Below the pieces are notes generated by a model. It was not told where the DNA came from. It ran no database searches and saw only the letters and a list, made by a program, of their open reading frames with translations. Below are positions 28,259 to 37,265 of a stretch of DNA of 52,519 nucleotides, piece by piece; position 1 is the stretch's first letter, and the number at the start of each line of letters is the position of its first letter. This DNA is from Actinomycetes bacterium (GTDB taxonomy: Bacteria; Actinomycetota; Actinomycetes; Jiangellales; Jiangellaceae). The translations under genes were made by a program, and so were the position numbers. The stretch lies in assembly GCA_021793295.1 (NCBI GenBank), contig JAJYTA010000010.1, forward strand, positions 1-52,519, given 5' to 3'.

Positions 28259-28722
28259 CAGGTGCGGGCCCGCCGGGCCGTGCGCCAGTCGGACAGCAGA
28301 CTCTTCTGCAAGCCGAACATCGTCTTCTCCTCCTCCGGCTCGGCGTGATCGTAGCCGAGCAGGTGAAGAATGCCGTGGGTGGTGAGTAGATGCAGCTCGT
28401 CGGCGGTGCTGTGCCCGGCCGCGCGCGCCTGGGTGGCCGCGACCTCGGGACACAGCACGACGTCGCCGAGCAGGCCGGGCTCGGGCTCGGCGTCGTCAGG
28501 CGTGGGCCGCAGCTCGTCCATGGGGAAGGACAGCACGTCGGTGGGACCCGGCTCGTCCATCCACTGCACGTGCAGCTCCTCCATGGTCGTGGTGTCGACC
28601 AGGAGAATGGCCAGCTCGGCCAGCGGATGGATGCGTTGGTTGTCGAGCACGAACCGGGCGAGATCGGACAGCGCCTTGACGTCGACGTCAACGGGGCTCT
28701 CGTTGTTGACCTCGATGGTCAC
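28258..28722 (-). CDS. ybeY: rRNA maturation endoribonuclease YbeY
   Basis: YbeY is a zinc-dependent RNase for 16S rRNA 3' end processing and quality control. The zinc motif [11 protein letters not shown] (His116, His120, His126) is intact. [11 protein letters not shown] is also diagnostic. Length 154 is normal. It overlaps phoH and corC by a few bases each. Confidence 0.95.
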   Translation of the reverse strand: MTIEVNNESPVDVDVKALSDLARFVLDNQRIHPLAELAILLVDTTTMEELHVQWMDEPGPTDVLSFPMDELRPTPDDAEPEPGLLGDVVLCPEVAATQARAAGHSTADELHLLTTHGILHLLGYDHAEPEEEKTMFGLQKSLLSDWRTARRART

Positions 28723-29750
28723 GGACGTCTCCCGGGCACCCGCGACCGCCCGTTACCGCGTGCGGCGTCCTGTTCGGCGTCGTAGCGGGTGTACGCGTCG
28801 ACGATTTCGCCGACCAGCCGGTGCCGGACCACGTCGTGACTGGACAGCCTGCAGAAGTGCACGTCGTCGATGTCGCCGAGGATGCCTTCGACGATCTTCA
28901 ACCCGCTGGACGTGCCCGCCGGCAGGTCGACCTGGGTGACGTCACCGGTGACCACCATCTTGGACCCGAACCCGAGCCGAGTCAGGAACATCTTCATCTG
29001 CTCGCCCGAGGTGTTCTGCGCCTCGTCGAGGATGACGAATGCGTCGTTGAGCGTGCGTCCGCGCATGTAGGCCAGCGGCGCCACCTCGATGGTGCCCTCG
29101 GTCATCAACCGCGGGATGGAAGCGGGGTCCATCATGTCGTGCAGAGCGTCGTACAGCGGGCGCAGATACGGATCGATCTTCTCCGACAGCGTGCCGGGCA
29201 AGAACCCGAGCCGCTCGCCGGCCTCGATGGCCGGGCGCGTGAGCAGGATGCGATTGACCTGCTTGGCCTGCAGCGCCTGTACGGCCTTGGCCACGGCCAG
29301 GTAGGTCTTGCCGGTGCCGGCCGGACCGATGCCGAACACGACCGTGTGCTCGTCGATCGCGTCGACGTAGCGCTTCTGGTTGAGCGTCTTGGCGCGAATC
29401 GTGCGGCCACGATTGGACAGGATGTTCGCGGTCAGTACGTCAGCCGGGCGCTCCTCGGTGCGGGCTCGCAGCATCGCGACGGTGCGCTCGACGGCTTCGG
29501 GGGTCAACCCTTGACCGGTGCGCAAGACCGCCACCATCTCGTCCAGGACTCGCTCCGCCTCGGCGATGTCGCCGGTCGGCCCGGTCATGGTGATCCGATT
29601 GCCGCGCACGTGGATGTCGACATCGTCGAAGGAGTCCTCCACGACGCGGATCAACTCGTCGCCCGAGCCGAGCAAACTCACCATGGGGATGCTCGAGGGG
29701 ACGACGATCGCGTTCTGGGCCTGTTCGGTGGCCACGTCTGCCTTTGCCAT
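28719..29750 (-). CDS. phoH: PhoH-like ATPase
   Basis: This 343-residue P-loop ATPase has Walker A GPAGTGKT (142-149) and Walker [10 protein letters not shown]. An N-terminal KH-like region (about 40-80) suggests RNA binding. Its constant partnership with ybeY points to RNA metabolism; older phosphate-starvation labels are weakly supported. The ribosome site is weak. Its stop overlaps the ybeY start (ATGA). Confidence 0.93.
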   Translation of the reverse strand: MAKADVATEQAQNAIVVPSSIPMVSLLGSGDELIRVVEDSFDDVDIHVRGNRITMTGPTGDIAEAERVLDEMVAVLRTGQGLTPEAVERTVAMLRARTEERPADVLTANILSNRGRTIRAKTLNQKRYVDAIDEHTVVFGIGPAGTGKTYLAVAKAVQALQAKQVNRILLTRPAIEAGERLGFLPGTLSEKIDPYLRPLYDALHDMMDPASIPRLMTEGTIEVAPLAYMRGRTLNDAFVILDEAQNTSGEQMKMFLTRLGFGSKMVVTGDVTQVDLPAGTSSGLKIVEGILGDIDDVHFCRLSSHDVVRHRLVGEIVDAYTRYDAEQDAARGNGRSRVPGRRP

Positions 29751-29878
29751 GGGACGGTCCCGGTCGGGACCTGATCACGCCTGCCTTTCGGGGTGTGCTG
29801 GTATCTAACCGTCATGCTACCTGCGTGGACCGGCTCCAGTCGCGGGCATTCTCGTCTCGGTGCCCTCGCGCCGGTCGC

Positions 29879-30226
29879 TCAGCCAGGGGGCCAGGTCATG
29901 TCACGTCCACCGAGCACATGAGCGTGCACGTGGAAGACCGATTGGCCCGCCTGCACACCTGTGTTGAACACCAGGCGGAAGGCTTCGATTCCCTCGTCAG
30001 CGGCGACCGCGCTCGCCTCGCGCACGACTTCGGTGAGCGTCTCGGGCGCCTCGGCCGCCAGGGCCGCGACGTTCACGTAGTGCTCCTTCGGTATCACCAG
30101 GACGTGGGTCGGCGCCTGCGGGGCGATGTCGCGGAACGCGATGGAGCGTTCCGAGCGCCGGACGATGGTGGCCGGGACCTGTCCGTCGACGATCTTGCAG
30201 AACAGGCAGTCGGCGTCTCGGGTCAC
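29879..30226 (-). CDS. HIT-family nucleotide hydrolase/transferase
   Basis: This 115-residue histidine-triad protein has HVHAHV (99-104). Cys7 and Cys10, together with upstream histidines, form the usual zinc site of the HINT branch. Such enzymes hydrolyse AMP-lysine and related phosphoramidates. It is typically encoded before phoH, and here the gap is 128 bp. Upstream are three 15-bp iterons. Confidence 0.92.
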   Translation of the reverse strand: MTRDADCLFCKIVDGQVPATIVRRSERSIAFRDIAPQAPTHVLVIPKEHYVNVAALAAEAPETLTEVVREASAVAADEGIEAFRLVFNTGVQAGQSVFHVHAHVLGGRDMTWPPG

Positions 30227-30253
30227 GGTGCCTCCGATTCGGTGCGAGTCATG

Positions 30254-30298
30254 TCAGTGCAGTCCGGTTCAGTGCAGTTCGGTTCAGTGCAATTCAGT
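30254..30298. repeat. Three 15-bp iterons between HIT and LCP genes
   Basis: TCAGTGCAGTCCGGT, TCAGTGCAGTTCGGT and TCAGTGCAATTCAGT follow head to tail at 30254, 30269 and 30284. They occupy the 148-bp divergent region between the HIT and LCP genes. They could be binding sites for a regulator or slippage products. The 15-bp step places successive copies on different DNA faces. Confidence 0.8.
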
Positions 30299-30360
30299 AC
30301 AGACAGTGCGGCGGCGGTGCCGATCATCCGGCCGGTCTCCTGCCCAGGATCTCAAGATCG

Positions 30361-30366
30361 TACGCT
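30361..30366 (+). promoter_or_regulatory. Candidate -10 box for the LCP gene
   Basis: TACGCT fits TANNNT and lies eight bases before the ATG, giving a very short or absent leader. There is no obvious -35. Confidence 0.35.
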
Positions 30367-30374
30367 CTGGGGCC

Positions 30375-31463
30375 ATGCGGAGAAGGAAAGACGACGCCGA
30401 GGACGAGGAGTCCGTCTACGCCGAGGCGATGCGCCAGTACGAGGAGTACGACGAGATCGTCCACCGGCGGCGTCGCAACCGGCGCATCTTCTTCGGTGTG
30501 TTGGCCGGACTCGTCACGCTCGTGTTGGTCGCCGGTGTCAGCGTGGCGTGGTTCGTCAACCGGGTCTCGTCGAACATCCCGCGAATCCCCGACGCCTTCG
30601 ACATCCCCGACGAACAGCGCCCGCCCGAGGCCGGCGGCGACGCCGTGACGTTCCTGCTCGGCGGCTTGGACAACGCCGACGGCCTGGACAGCGCGGAGGT
30701 GTTCCAGCCCGGCGCCGCACGCACGGACACGATCATGCTGGTGCACGTCCCGGACGGACGCGACCACGGCTATGTCGTGTCGATCCCGCGAGACACCTAC
30801 GTCGACATCCCCGACCACGGTGCGAACAAGATCAACGCCGCCTACTCGTTCGACGGGCCGGCACTGTTCGTCCGCACCGTCGAGCAGCTGATCGGCTTTC
30901 GCATCGATCACCTCGCGCTGATCGACTGGAGCGGGTTCGAGGAACTCACCGACGAGCTCGGTGGCGTCACTCTGACCTTCGACGAGCCCACCGTGCTCGC
31001 CGACGACACCACCCTGCCCGCGGGCGAGCACGTGCTGGACGGAGAGACCGCCTTGCAGTACGTCCGGGAGCGCAAGGGCCTGCCGGCCGGTGACTTCGAT
31101 CGGGTCAAGCGCCAGCAGAACTTCCTGCGCGCGCTGATGAACGAGCTGCTGTCGGCGGGCACTTTCACCAGCCCGAACACCATGAACGGCCTCGCAGACG
31201 CCATCGGTGAGACAGCGCGCGTCGACGAAGGTCTCGGCGCCTTCGACATGGTGCGTCTGGGCCTGTCCATGCGCGGGCTTCGCGCCGACGACATGACGTT
31301 CCTCACCGTGCCCACGGACGGAACCGGCGAGGCGGGCGGGCAGAGCATCGTCGTCTACGACGAGCAGCGCGCCGGTGAGCTGTGGGCGGCGCTTCAAGCC
31401 GACGACATGGATGCCTTCCTCACGGCCAACCCCGACCTCGTCACCGGCCACGACGTCAGCTGA
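30375..31463 (+). CDS. LytR-CpsA-Psr (LCP) family cell-wall glycopolymer ligase
   Basis: LCP enzymes attach polyprenyl-linked glycopolymers (for example arabinogalactan or teichoic acids) to peptidoglycan outside the membrane. This 362-residue protein has a basic, acidic-flanked cytoplasmic tail and one membrane span (about 39-60). The LCP domain follows, with ARTDTIMLVHV, VSIPRDTYVDIP, KINAAYSFDG and YVRERKGLPAGDFDRVKRQQ. The Arg and Asp residues that bind pyrophosphate are present. It lacks the LytR C-terminal extension. It is inserted with two further plus-strand genes between HIT and rsmE. Confidence 0.92.
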   Translation: MRRRKDDAEDEESVYAEAMRQYEEYDEIVHRRRRNRRIFFGVLAGLVTLVLVAGVSVAWFVNRVSSNIPRIPDAFDIPDEQRPPEAGGDAVTFLLGGLDNADGLDSAEVFQPGAARTDTIMLVHVPDGRDHGYVVSIPRDTYVDIPDHGANKINAAYSFDGPALFVRTVEQLIGFRIDHLALIDWSGFEELTDELGGVTLTFDEPTVLADDTTLPAGEHVLDGETALQYVRERKGLPAGDFDRVKRQQNFLRALMNELLSAGTFTSPNTMNGLADAIGETARVDEGLGAFDMVRLGLSMRGLRADDMTFLTVPTDGTGEAGGQSIVVYDEQRAGELWAALQADDMDAFLTANPDLVTGHDVS

Positions 31464-31642
31464 ACGCGGCGGTGCTCGCAGGCGGCGCGAAAGATCATTC
31501 GGGCATCGTACGGACGGCGCCACCCGCACCTGCACCGAGCTTGCGCCGTTTCACCGAATGGCCACCCCGACGCGAGGCCGATCACCTACGGTGGCCCGGC
31601 ACATGTAAACCAAACCGCACGGCACGGCGTCATCAGGGGTAT

Positions 31643-32155
31643 GTGGTGGAAGAGCAGATCGAATCCGCGGCAGACGCTGCGGTCACGGACCTCTACGCGG
31701 CCCACTACGTCCGACTCGTCCGGTTGGGCACTTTGCTCCAGGGCGATCATGCCGTTGCCGAAGAGGTCGTCCAAGACGCCTTCGTCGCCCTGCACCGGCG
31801 ATGGCGCTCGCTGCGCGACCCCGATCGCGCCGTGGCGTACCTGCGCACGTCCGTGGTGCACGGCTGCCGATCGGTGCAGCGGCGCCGCGGGGTCGCCGCG
31901 CGCCATCCCGAGAACCCACCGGACCATGCACCCAGCGCCGAGCACGAAGCGCTGCTCGATGCCGCCGGAGCCGCCGTGGTCGATGCGCTGCGCGAGTTGC
32001 CGCGGCGACAGCGCGAGGCCGTCGTGCTCCGCTACTACGGCGGCCTGGTCGAGGCGGAGATCGCCGAAGCCATGAAGATCAGCCGCGGCGCCGTCAAGAG
32101 CCACCTCTCGCGGGGCATGGCCGGGCTGCGTACCGCCATGGCCGCGTGGTCGTAA
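31643..32155 (+). CDS. ECF sigma factor (SigE-like)
   Basis: This 170-residue sigma-70 family protein has region 2, LYAAHYVRLVRLGTLLQGDH, EEVVQDAFVALHRRW and VAYLRTSVVHGCRSVQRRR. Region 4 is LRELPRRQREAVVLRYYGG with helix-turn-helix EAEIAEAMKISRGAVKSHLS. The start is one of two adjacent GTGs (31643 or 31646) behind AGGGG. It is followed after 10 bp by a membrane protein that may be its anti-sigma factor. A 179-bp gap after the LCP gene holds no other gene. Confidence 0.9.
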   Translation: MVEEQIESAADAAVTDLYAAHYVRLVRLGTLLQGDHAVAEEVVQDAFVALHRRWRSLRDPDRAVAYLRTSVVHGCRSVQRRRGVAARHPENPPDHAPSAEHEALLDAAGAAVVDALRELPRRQREAVVLRYYGGLVEAEIAEAMKISRGAVKSHLSRGMAGLRTAMAAWS

Positions 32156-32165
32156 GGGGTACATC

Positions 32166-33260
32166 ATGAACACGCCACATGAACCCGACGAATTCTCCCC
32201 CGAGGAACAGCGCCTGCGCGACGCCTTGCACCACGCCGCCGGCCAGGTGCACCCCGGCCCCGACGGGCTGGCGCAGATCCGGCGGCGCACCGCCGCGTCG
32301 ATCCCCTGGTGGCGTACGCCGGTGGCCGTCGGCTTGGCTGGTGCGACCGTCGTGGCAGCGGCGGTCATCGCCGGCGGCGTGGCGGTCCTCGGCGACGACG
32401 AGAGCCCCGTCGTGACGGCCGACTCGACGTCCACACCGCCGGAGTCCACCGACCCCATGCCCGCAGAGTCCGGCGCCGCCACGTCCGGGAACTCCCCGAC
32501 CCAGACCGAGGGTGAACCGACCGAGCAGGCAGATGTCCGGACCATCACCGTTCCGGTCTATTACGTCGTCGACACACCGGCCGGGCTCCGTTTGACGCGC
32601 GAGTTCCGCGAGGTCGAGTCCGCCGCGCCGGCGGTGACCACAGCAGTGGCCCAGCTCGGCGAACCACCGCTCGACCCGGACTACCGCACCCTGTGGCCGA
32701 GGGGACTCGACGTCGAGTCCACCCAGGTGGAAGACGACACGATCGACGTCGTGTTCGCCACGATGCCAGAGCTCGAAGCCGACTCCAGCGAGGCGGCACG
32801 GATGGCCGCGCAGCAACTCATCTACACCGCGACCGCCGCGGCAGCCATGCACGACGCCGGCTCCGCCACGACCGTGCAGGTGAGCGTGGACGGCGAGCCG
32901 GCGGCCTGGCCACAAGGCGGGCCGGATCTGGCCGATCCCGCCGGCCGCGCCGACCCCTTGGAGGTCCGCCAGCTCGTGCAGATCGACGAGCCGGGCCATG
33001 GCGCGACGGTGGCCAATCCGGTCGCGGTGCGCGGTTCCGGCGCCGCGTTCGAGGCGACGCTGCAGTGGGAGGTCCGCAGCGACGGCGACGTCGTCGACTC
33101 AGGCACCGTCACGGCCGAAGAGTGCTGCACCATGTCGCCGTTCGAGTTCGAGCTCGACCTCGAACCGGGGACCTATGAGGTCGTCGTCAGTGAGATCGAC
33201 GTCTCCGGCGGCGAGGGCCGCGCGCCGATGAGCGACACCAAGACCTTCACGGTGCAGTGA
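32166..33260 (+). CDS. Membrane protein with GerMN and Gmad2 domains, putative anti-sigma factor
   Basis: This 364-residue protein has three parts. A cytoplasmic N-terminus (1-50, FSPEEQRLRDALHHAAGQV then LAQIRRRTAAS) resembles tails found on products paired with ECF factors. One membrane span follows (about 53-76), then a Thr/Ser/Pro linker. The exported part has a GerMN-like domain (about 125-245, ITVPVYYVVDTPAGLRL) and a Gmad2 immunoglobulin-like domain (about 265-364, PVAVRGSGAAFEATLQWEV, FEFELDLEPGTYEVVV). No zinc anti-sigma HxxxCxxC motif is present. AAGGGG is six bases before the ATG. A sensor role is inferred from pairing. Confidence 0.8.
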   Translation: MNTPHEPDEFSPEEQRLRDALHHAAGQVHPGPDGLAQIRRRTAASIPWWRTPVAVGLAGATVVAAAVIAGGVAVLGDDESPVVTADSTSTPPESTDPMPAESGAATSGNSPTQTEGEPTEQADVRTITVPVYYVVDTPAGLRLTREFREVESAAPAVTTAVAQLGEPPLDPDYRTLWPRGLDVESTQVEDDTIDVVFATMPELEADSSEAARMAAQQLIYTATAAAAMHDAGSATTVQVSVDGEPAAWPQGGPDLADPAGRADPLEVRQLVQIDEPGHGATVANPVAVRGSGAAFEATLQWEVRSDGDVVDSGTVTAEECCTMSPFEFELDLEPGTYEVVVSEIDVSGGEGRAPMSDTKTFTVQ

Positions 33261-33272
33261 GCCGCGCGGTCG

Positions 33273-34016
33273 TCAGCGCCACCGATCCGTGGCGGCGAGC
33301 AGGACACCGGCGGCCACGGTTCCCGCGGTCGACGTGCGCAGCACCGTCGGCCCCAACCGGACGGTGACGGCGCCGGCCTCCTCCAGAATCTCGATCTCCT
33401 CCGGCGTGACGCCGCCTTCGGGTCCCACGACGATGACGACCTCGCCGGCTGCCGGTACGTCCAGCTCGCCGATCCGGCCACCGGCCTCTTCATGCAGGAC
33501 GACGCCCAGCGAGGCGCCGCGGACGAGATCGGCGAGCTCGTTCGTCGTCACGGGGGCGGTCACGTCCGGCAGCCAGGCGCGCCTGGCCTGCTTCGCCGCT
33601 TCGCGCGCAGTGGAGCGCCAGCGCCGTAGCGCCTTGTCGCCGCGTTCGCCCTTCCAGCGCACCATGCAGCGGGCGGCCGACCACGGGACGATCGTGTCGA
33701 CGCCGACCTCGGTCATCGTCTCCACGGCCGTCTCACCGCGGTCCTGTTTGGGTAGGGCCTGGGCCACGACGATGCGAGGCTGCGGCGCCGGAACGTCGAT
33801 ACGGTCGGTGACCTCGCAGGTGATGCCGTGCTTGTCGGCAGCAACGACGCGGCAGCGCGCCAGGTGGCCGGTGCCGTCGGTCAAATCGACAGTCTCGCCT
33901 GCGGTGATGCGGCGTACGACCGCGGCGTGGCGGCCCTCGTCGCCGGCCAAGACGATCCGCTCGCAGGTGCGAAACGCCTCGGGGTCGGCGTCGGCGAGGA
34001 ACAGCGGGGCGGTCAT
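33273..34016 (-). CDS. rsmE: 16S rRNA (uracil-1498-N3)-methyltransferase
   Basis: RsmE methylates U1498 near the decoding site using SAM. The 247-residue SPOUT protein has an N-terminal PUA-like domain and the knotted C-terminus with VVIVVGPEGGVTPEEIEILEEAGAV and LGPTVLRTSTAGTVAAGVLL. It lies 36 bp after dnaJ in the heat-shock operon and 12 bp from the convergent GerMN gene. Confidence 0.94.
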   Translation of the reverse strand: MTAPLFLADADPEAFRTCERIVLAGDEGRHAAVVRRITAGETVDLTDGTGHLARCRVVAADKHGITCEVTDRIDVPAPQPRIVVAQALPKQDRGETAVETMTEVGVDTIVPWSAARCMVRWKGERGDKALRRWRSTAREAAKQARRAWLPDVTAPVTTNELADLVRGASLGVVLHEEAGGRIGELDVPAAGEVVIVVGPEGGVTPEEIEILEEAGAVTVRLGPTVLRTSTAGTVAAGVLLAATDRWR

Positions 34017-34052
34017 GCGTGGCCGGCCGTCATGCTCGGCAGGAGGACCGGG

Positions 34053-35192
34053 TCAGTTGAGGCCCTCTTTGAAGGCGTCGCGGATCCGGGAGAAGAAGTT
34101 TCCATTGGACTCCCCCGACACCGGTCCCGGCACCGACTCTTCGTTGCGCAGCGCCGCCAGTTCGCGCAGCAACTCCTCTTGGCGGTGGTCGAGCTTGGTC
34201 GGCGTCTGGACGTCGAGGCGGACGATGAGATCGCCGCGGCCCGTACCGCGCAACTTCGGCACGCCGCGGGCGCTGAGCCGGACCTCCTCGCCGTGCTGCG
34301 CCCCGGGCCGGATCTCGATGGTGGCCGGGCCGTCGAACGTCTCGAGCTCCACCGAGGTTCCCAGTGCCGCGGCCGTCATCGGCACCGGCAACGTGCACCG
34401 CAAGTCGTCGCCGTCGCGGGTGAAGATCGGGTGCGGGGTGACGGTCACCTCGACGTAGAGGTCACCGGCTGGTCCCCCACCAGGACCGACCTCGCCCTGC
34501 CCGGCCAGCTGGATGCGGGTGCCGCTGTCGACACCGGCCGGGATCTTGATGGTGAGCTTGCGCCGGGTACGCACCCGGCCGTCGCCGGAGCACTCGACAC
34601 AAGGGTTCGGGTTGATCGACCCGAAGCCATGGCACTGCGGGCACGGCCGGGTGGTCATGACCTGGCCGAGGAACGAGCGCTGCACCTGGCTGACCTCACC
34701 TTGGCCCCGGCAGGTGGGGCAGGTGGCCAATGCGGCGCCGTCGGCGGTCCCGCCGCCGTTGCAGACCGTACAGGTGACCGCGGTGTCGACCTGCAACTCC
34801 TTGGTGGCCCCGAACACCGCCTCGGACAGCTCGATCTTCAGCGGCACCAGCGCGTCCTGGCCGCGCCGCACCCGGCTACGCGGCCCGCGCGCCGTGGTGC
34901 CGCCGAAGAAGGCGTCCATGATGTCGGTGAACGAGAACGCACCGCCGAAGTTGCCGCCTGCCCCGCCGCCACTGGCCAGGGGGTCGGCGCCGAGGTCGTA
35001 CATCTCGCGCTTCTGCGGATCGGTGAGCACTTCGTAGGCGGCGACCACCTGCTTGAAGCGCTCTTGGGTCTCAGGATCGGGATTGACGTCGGGGTGCAGC
35101 TGCCGCGCAAGCTTGCGATAGGCCTTCTTGATCTCGTCGTTCGAGGCATCCCTCGACACGCCGAGCACCTCGTAGTAGTCCGTGGTGGGCAC
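34053..35192 (-). CDS. dnaJ: Chaperone DnaJ
   Basis: DnaJ stimulates DnaK and holds unfolded chains. The J-domain (about 4-68) contains the QLHPDVN HPD tripeptide. A Gly/Phe-rich stretch follows. Four zinc-finger repeats are complete: [24 protein letters not shown] and CVECSGDG. The GTG at 35192 has GGAG eight bases upstream and is preferred over the ATG at 35210, which lacks a usable site. It is the second dnaJ type (DnaJ2), cotranscribed with hrcA, not dnaK. Confidence 0.95.
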   Translation of the reverse strand: MPTTDYYEVLGVSRDASNDEIKKAYRKLARQLHPDVNPDPETQERFKQVVAAYEVLTDPQKREMYDLGADPLASGGGAGGNFGGAFSFTDIMDAFFGGTTARGPRSRVRRGQDALVPLKIELSEAVFGATKELQVDTAVTCTVCNGGGTADGAALATCPTCRGQGEVSQVQRSFLGQVMTTRPCPQCHGFGSINPNPCVECSGDGRVRTRRKLTIKIPAGVDSGTRIQLAGQGEVGPGGGPAGDLYVEVTVTPHPIFTRDGDDLRCTLPVPMTAAALGTSVELETFDGPATIEIRPGAQHGEEVRLSARGVPKLRGTGRGDLIVRLDVQTPTKLDHRQEELLRELAALRNEESVPGPVSGESNGNFFSRIRDAFKEGLN

Positions 35193-35225
35193 CCTGTGAT
35201 CTCCAACCATCCTGCGTTCTGCGCA

Positions 35226-36245
35226 CTATCCTGCCGCGAGAATCTTGCTGACGTAACGGGCAACAGCGCCGACCGCTGCGATAGTCCCCGGGTAGTCCAT
35301 TCGTGTCGGACCGACGACGCCCATGCTCGCCAACGCCTGCTCGTCCGGACCGTACCCGGTGGTCACGATGGACGTGGCCGACAGCCCCTGCAGTGCGTTC
35401 TCGTGCCCGATACGGACCCGCAGGGTGGGACTCGTCGCCTCACCGAGCAGGCGCAACAAGACGACATGTTCTTCCAGCGCCGACAACAAGGACTCGAGCT
35501 CATGGTCGAACTCGTGCCCGTAACGGGCCAGGTTACCCGTGCCGGCGACGGCGAGGCGATCTTCGTGCCGCTCGACGAGCGTCTCGAGCAGGGTGGCGGT
35601 GATGGCGACCACGAGGGGGCGCTCGTCCGGGTCGAACTGCTCGGACAGGTCGGCCACCCGGGACTCCACGGCACTGAAGTCCTGCCCCGCCACGAGTGCG
35701 TTCATCCGCGCGCGCAGATCGCCCAGGAACCGATCGTCGGGATCGGCGGGCAGCTCCACGACTCGCTGCTCGACTCGCCCGCCTTCGGTGATCAGCACGA
35801 CCAGCACACGTTGCGGTGCGATGGCGACCAGTTCGACGTGCCGGACCGACGAACGCGTCAGCGACGGATACTGCACGATCGCGGCCTGCCTGGTCAGCTG
35901 GGCCAGCAACCGCACGGTACGCGAGACGACGTCGTCGAGGTCCACGGCGCCGTCGAGGAACGTCTGGATGGCACGGCGCTCCGCGACCGACAGCGGCTTG
36001 ACGGTGGAGAGCTTGTCGACGAACAGGCGATAGCCCTTGTCGGTGGGGATACGGCCCGCGCTGGTGTGCGGCTGGGTGATGTACCCCTCGTCCTCGAGTA
36101 CGGCCATGTCGTTGCGGATGGTGGCGGGGGACACACCGAGCTGGTGTCGATCGGCCAGCGCCTTCGAGCCGACGGGTTCCTGGGTGGCAACGTAGTCCTC
36201 GACGATCGCCCGAAGGACGTCGAGTTTGCGGTCATCAACGCTCAA
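35226..36245 (-). CDS. hrcA: Heat-inducible transcription repressor HrcA
   Basis: HrcA represses heat-shock operons through CIRCE. The winged-helix N-terminus has [23 protein letters not shown] trimmed to the family start, then [18 protein letters not shown]. The GAF-like body follows. The TTG at 36245 is ten bases behind AGGAGG and gives 339 residues; the GTG at 36254 is only one base from it. A longer reading frame starting at 36293 would begin inside the CIRCE element and is rejected. Confidence 0.94.
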   Translation of the reverse strand: MSVDDRKLDVLRAIVEDYVATQEPVGSKALADRHQLGVSPATIRNDMAVLEDEGYITQPHTSAGRIPTDKGYRLFVDKLSTVKPLSVAERRAIQTFLDGAVDLDDVVSRTVRLLAQLTRQAAIVQYPSLTRSSVRHVELVAIAPQRVLVVLITEGGRVEQRVVELPADPDDRFLGDLRARMNALVAGQDFSAVESRVADLSEQFDPDERPLVVAITATLLETLVERHEDRLAVAGTGNLARYGHEFDHELESLLSALEEHVVLLRLLGEATSPTLRVRIGHENALQGLSATSIVTTGYGPDEQALASMGVVGPTRMDYPGTIAAVGAVARYVSKILAAG

Positions 36246-36279
36246 CCGCCTCACACCTCCTGCCGGGGACAGCTGAACT

Positions 36280-36306
36280 CTGGCACTCGACACTGCTAAG
36301 TGCCAA
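36280..36306. promoter_or_regulatory. CIRCE element of hrcA-dnaJ
   Basis: CTGGCACTC, nine bases, then AAGTGCCAA. This is the 9-9-9 CIRCE layout (consensus TTAGCACTC-N9-GAGTGCTAA) in its GC-rich actinobacterial form. It lies 34 bp before the hrcA start, so HrcA represses its own operon. Confidence 0.85.
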
Positions 36307-36420
36307 GTCTACGCGGTCGGGTCATCGGTGGTCACGCACGTGATGACCGCCGCCGCGGTGCGCATCGCTGCGCCGCATGCGGACATCGGACGGACTCCGG
36401 CGATACGACCACGTCCTCAC

Positions 36421-36436
36421 TGTGACTCAGCTCACA
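36421..36436. promoter_or_regulatory. CRP-type site before the TetR-MFS operon
   Basis: TGTGACTCAGCTCACA has both ideal half-sites TGTGA and TCACA with six bases between. It lies 103 bp before the tetR start. Actinobacterial CRP/GlxR proteins bind this consensus. Confidence 0.6.
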
Positions 36437-36453
36437 TTACGTGCCGGAAATTC

Positions 36454-36470
36454 CGGGGACCGAGTCCCCG
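36454..36470. promoter_or_regulatory. GC palindrome 1, TetR operator candidate
   Basis: CGGGGACCGAGTCCCCG is a perfect palindrome with 7-bp arms and CGA spacer. Its core GGGGA-N5-TCCCC is shared with the palindrome at 36491-36513. Confidence 0.65.
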
Positions 36471-36490
36471 TTAGTTCTCTGTGACCCTGA

Positions 36491-36513
36491 AACCGGGGAG
36501 CCACTCCCCGGTT
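36491..36513. promoter_or_regulatory. GC palindrome 2, TetR operator candidate
   Basis: AACCGGGGAG, CCA, CTCCCCGGTT: 10-bp perfect arms, centred 40 bp from palindrome 1. It ends 26 bp before the tetR ATG, a position suited to autorepression. Confidence 0.7.
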
Positions 36514-36539
36514 CGTCCCACGTCGTCGAAGGAGCTCCG

Positions 36540-37187
36540 ATGGACGGAGCAGCAACGGTGCCCCGGCTGAACCGGCTGCGGGTGGATGCGTCCCGCAATC
36601 GTGAGCGGATCATCGCCGCCGCGCGGGAGGCGTTCGTCGAGATCGGCCCGGACGTGCCGTTGGACACCATCGCCAGTCGCGCGGGCGTGGGCAACGCGAC
36701 CCTCTACCGGCACTTCGCCGACCGTTGGGAGCTCGCCCATCAGGTCGCGGTCCAATCAATGACGCGCATCGCCGAGCAAGCTGAAGCGGCAGCGCACAGC
36801 GAGCCGGACCCGTTCGAGGCGCTGAGACACTTCATCCACGCCGCCGTCGACGAACGAGTCGGATCGCTCACGTCGTTGTTCTGCAAAGGGTTCGACAAGT
36901 CCGCGCCCGATGTCGTCGCGGCACGCGAGCGACTCGAGTCCGCAGTCGAACGCCTGATGGACGACGCCCGCGCATCGGGACAACTACGACCTGACGTCGC
37001 CCTCGGCGACGTGATGACCGCGCTGACGCAGCTCAGCAGGCCGATTCCAGGCTCGGACTGCGCCTATTTCGACCGGTTCACGCGCCGGCACCTGCAGTTG
37101 TTCATCGACGGCCTACACACCCCGATCCGGTCGACGCTGCCCGGATCCGCCGCCACGCTCGAGGCCCTCGAGCACCACGAGGCCTGA
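36540..37187 (+). CDS. TetR-family regulator of the MFS exporter
   Basis: This 215-residue TetR protein has NRERIIAAAREAFVEIG, a helix-turn-helix in PLDTIASRAGVGNATLYRHF, and a C-terminal ligand domain of the SACE_7040 type. GGAG lies six bases before the ATG. It is followed by an MFS transporter after 78 bp. Two GC palindromes and a CRP-type site precede it. Confidence 0.9.
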   Translation: MDGAATVPRLNRLRVDASRNRERIIAAAREAFVEIGPDVPLDTIASRAGVGNATLYRHFADRWELAHQVAVQSMTRIAEQAEAAAHSEPDPFEALRHFIHAAVDERVGSLTSLFCKGFDKSAPDVVAARERLESAVERLMDDARASGQLRPDVALGDVMTALTQLSRPIPGSDCAYFDRFTRRHLQLFIDGLHTPIRSTLPGSAATLEALEHHEA

Positions 37188-37265
37188 CCACGAGGCCCCT
37201 GACCAGAACCAACGAGTCCAGTACGACGCCACAACCGAACCGACTTTGAATGGCTGGCCTTCGTC

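Noticed and set aside
36246-36293. Upstream start for hrcA
   Set aside because: It would place the CIRCE element inside the coding region; AGGAGG and family length support the later start.
33828-36299. Long plus-strand frame opposite rsmE, dnaJ and hrcA
   Set aside because: Shadow of three recognised genes; the sequence is low-complexity His/Arg/Val-rich.
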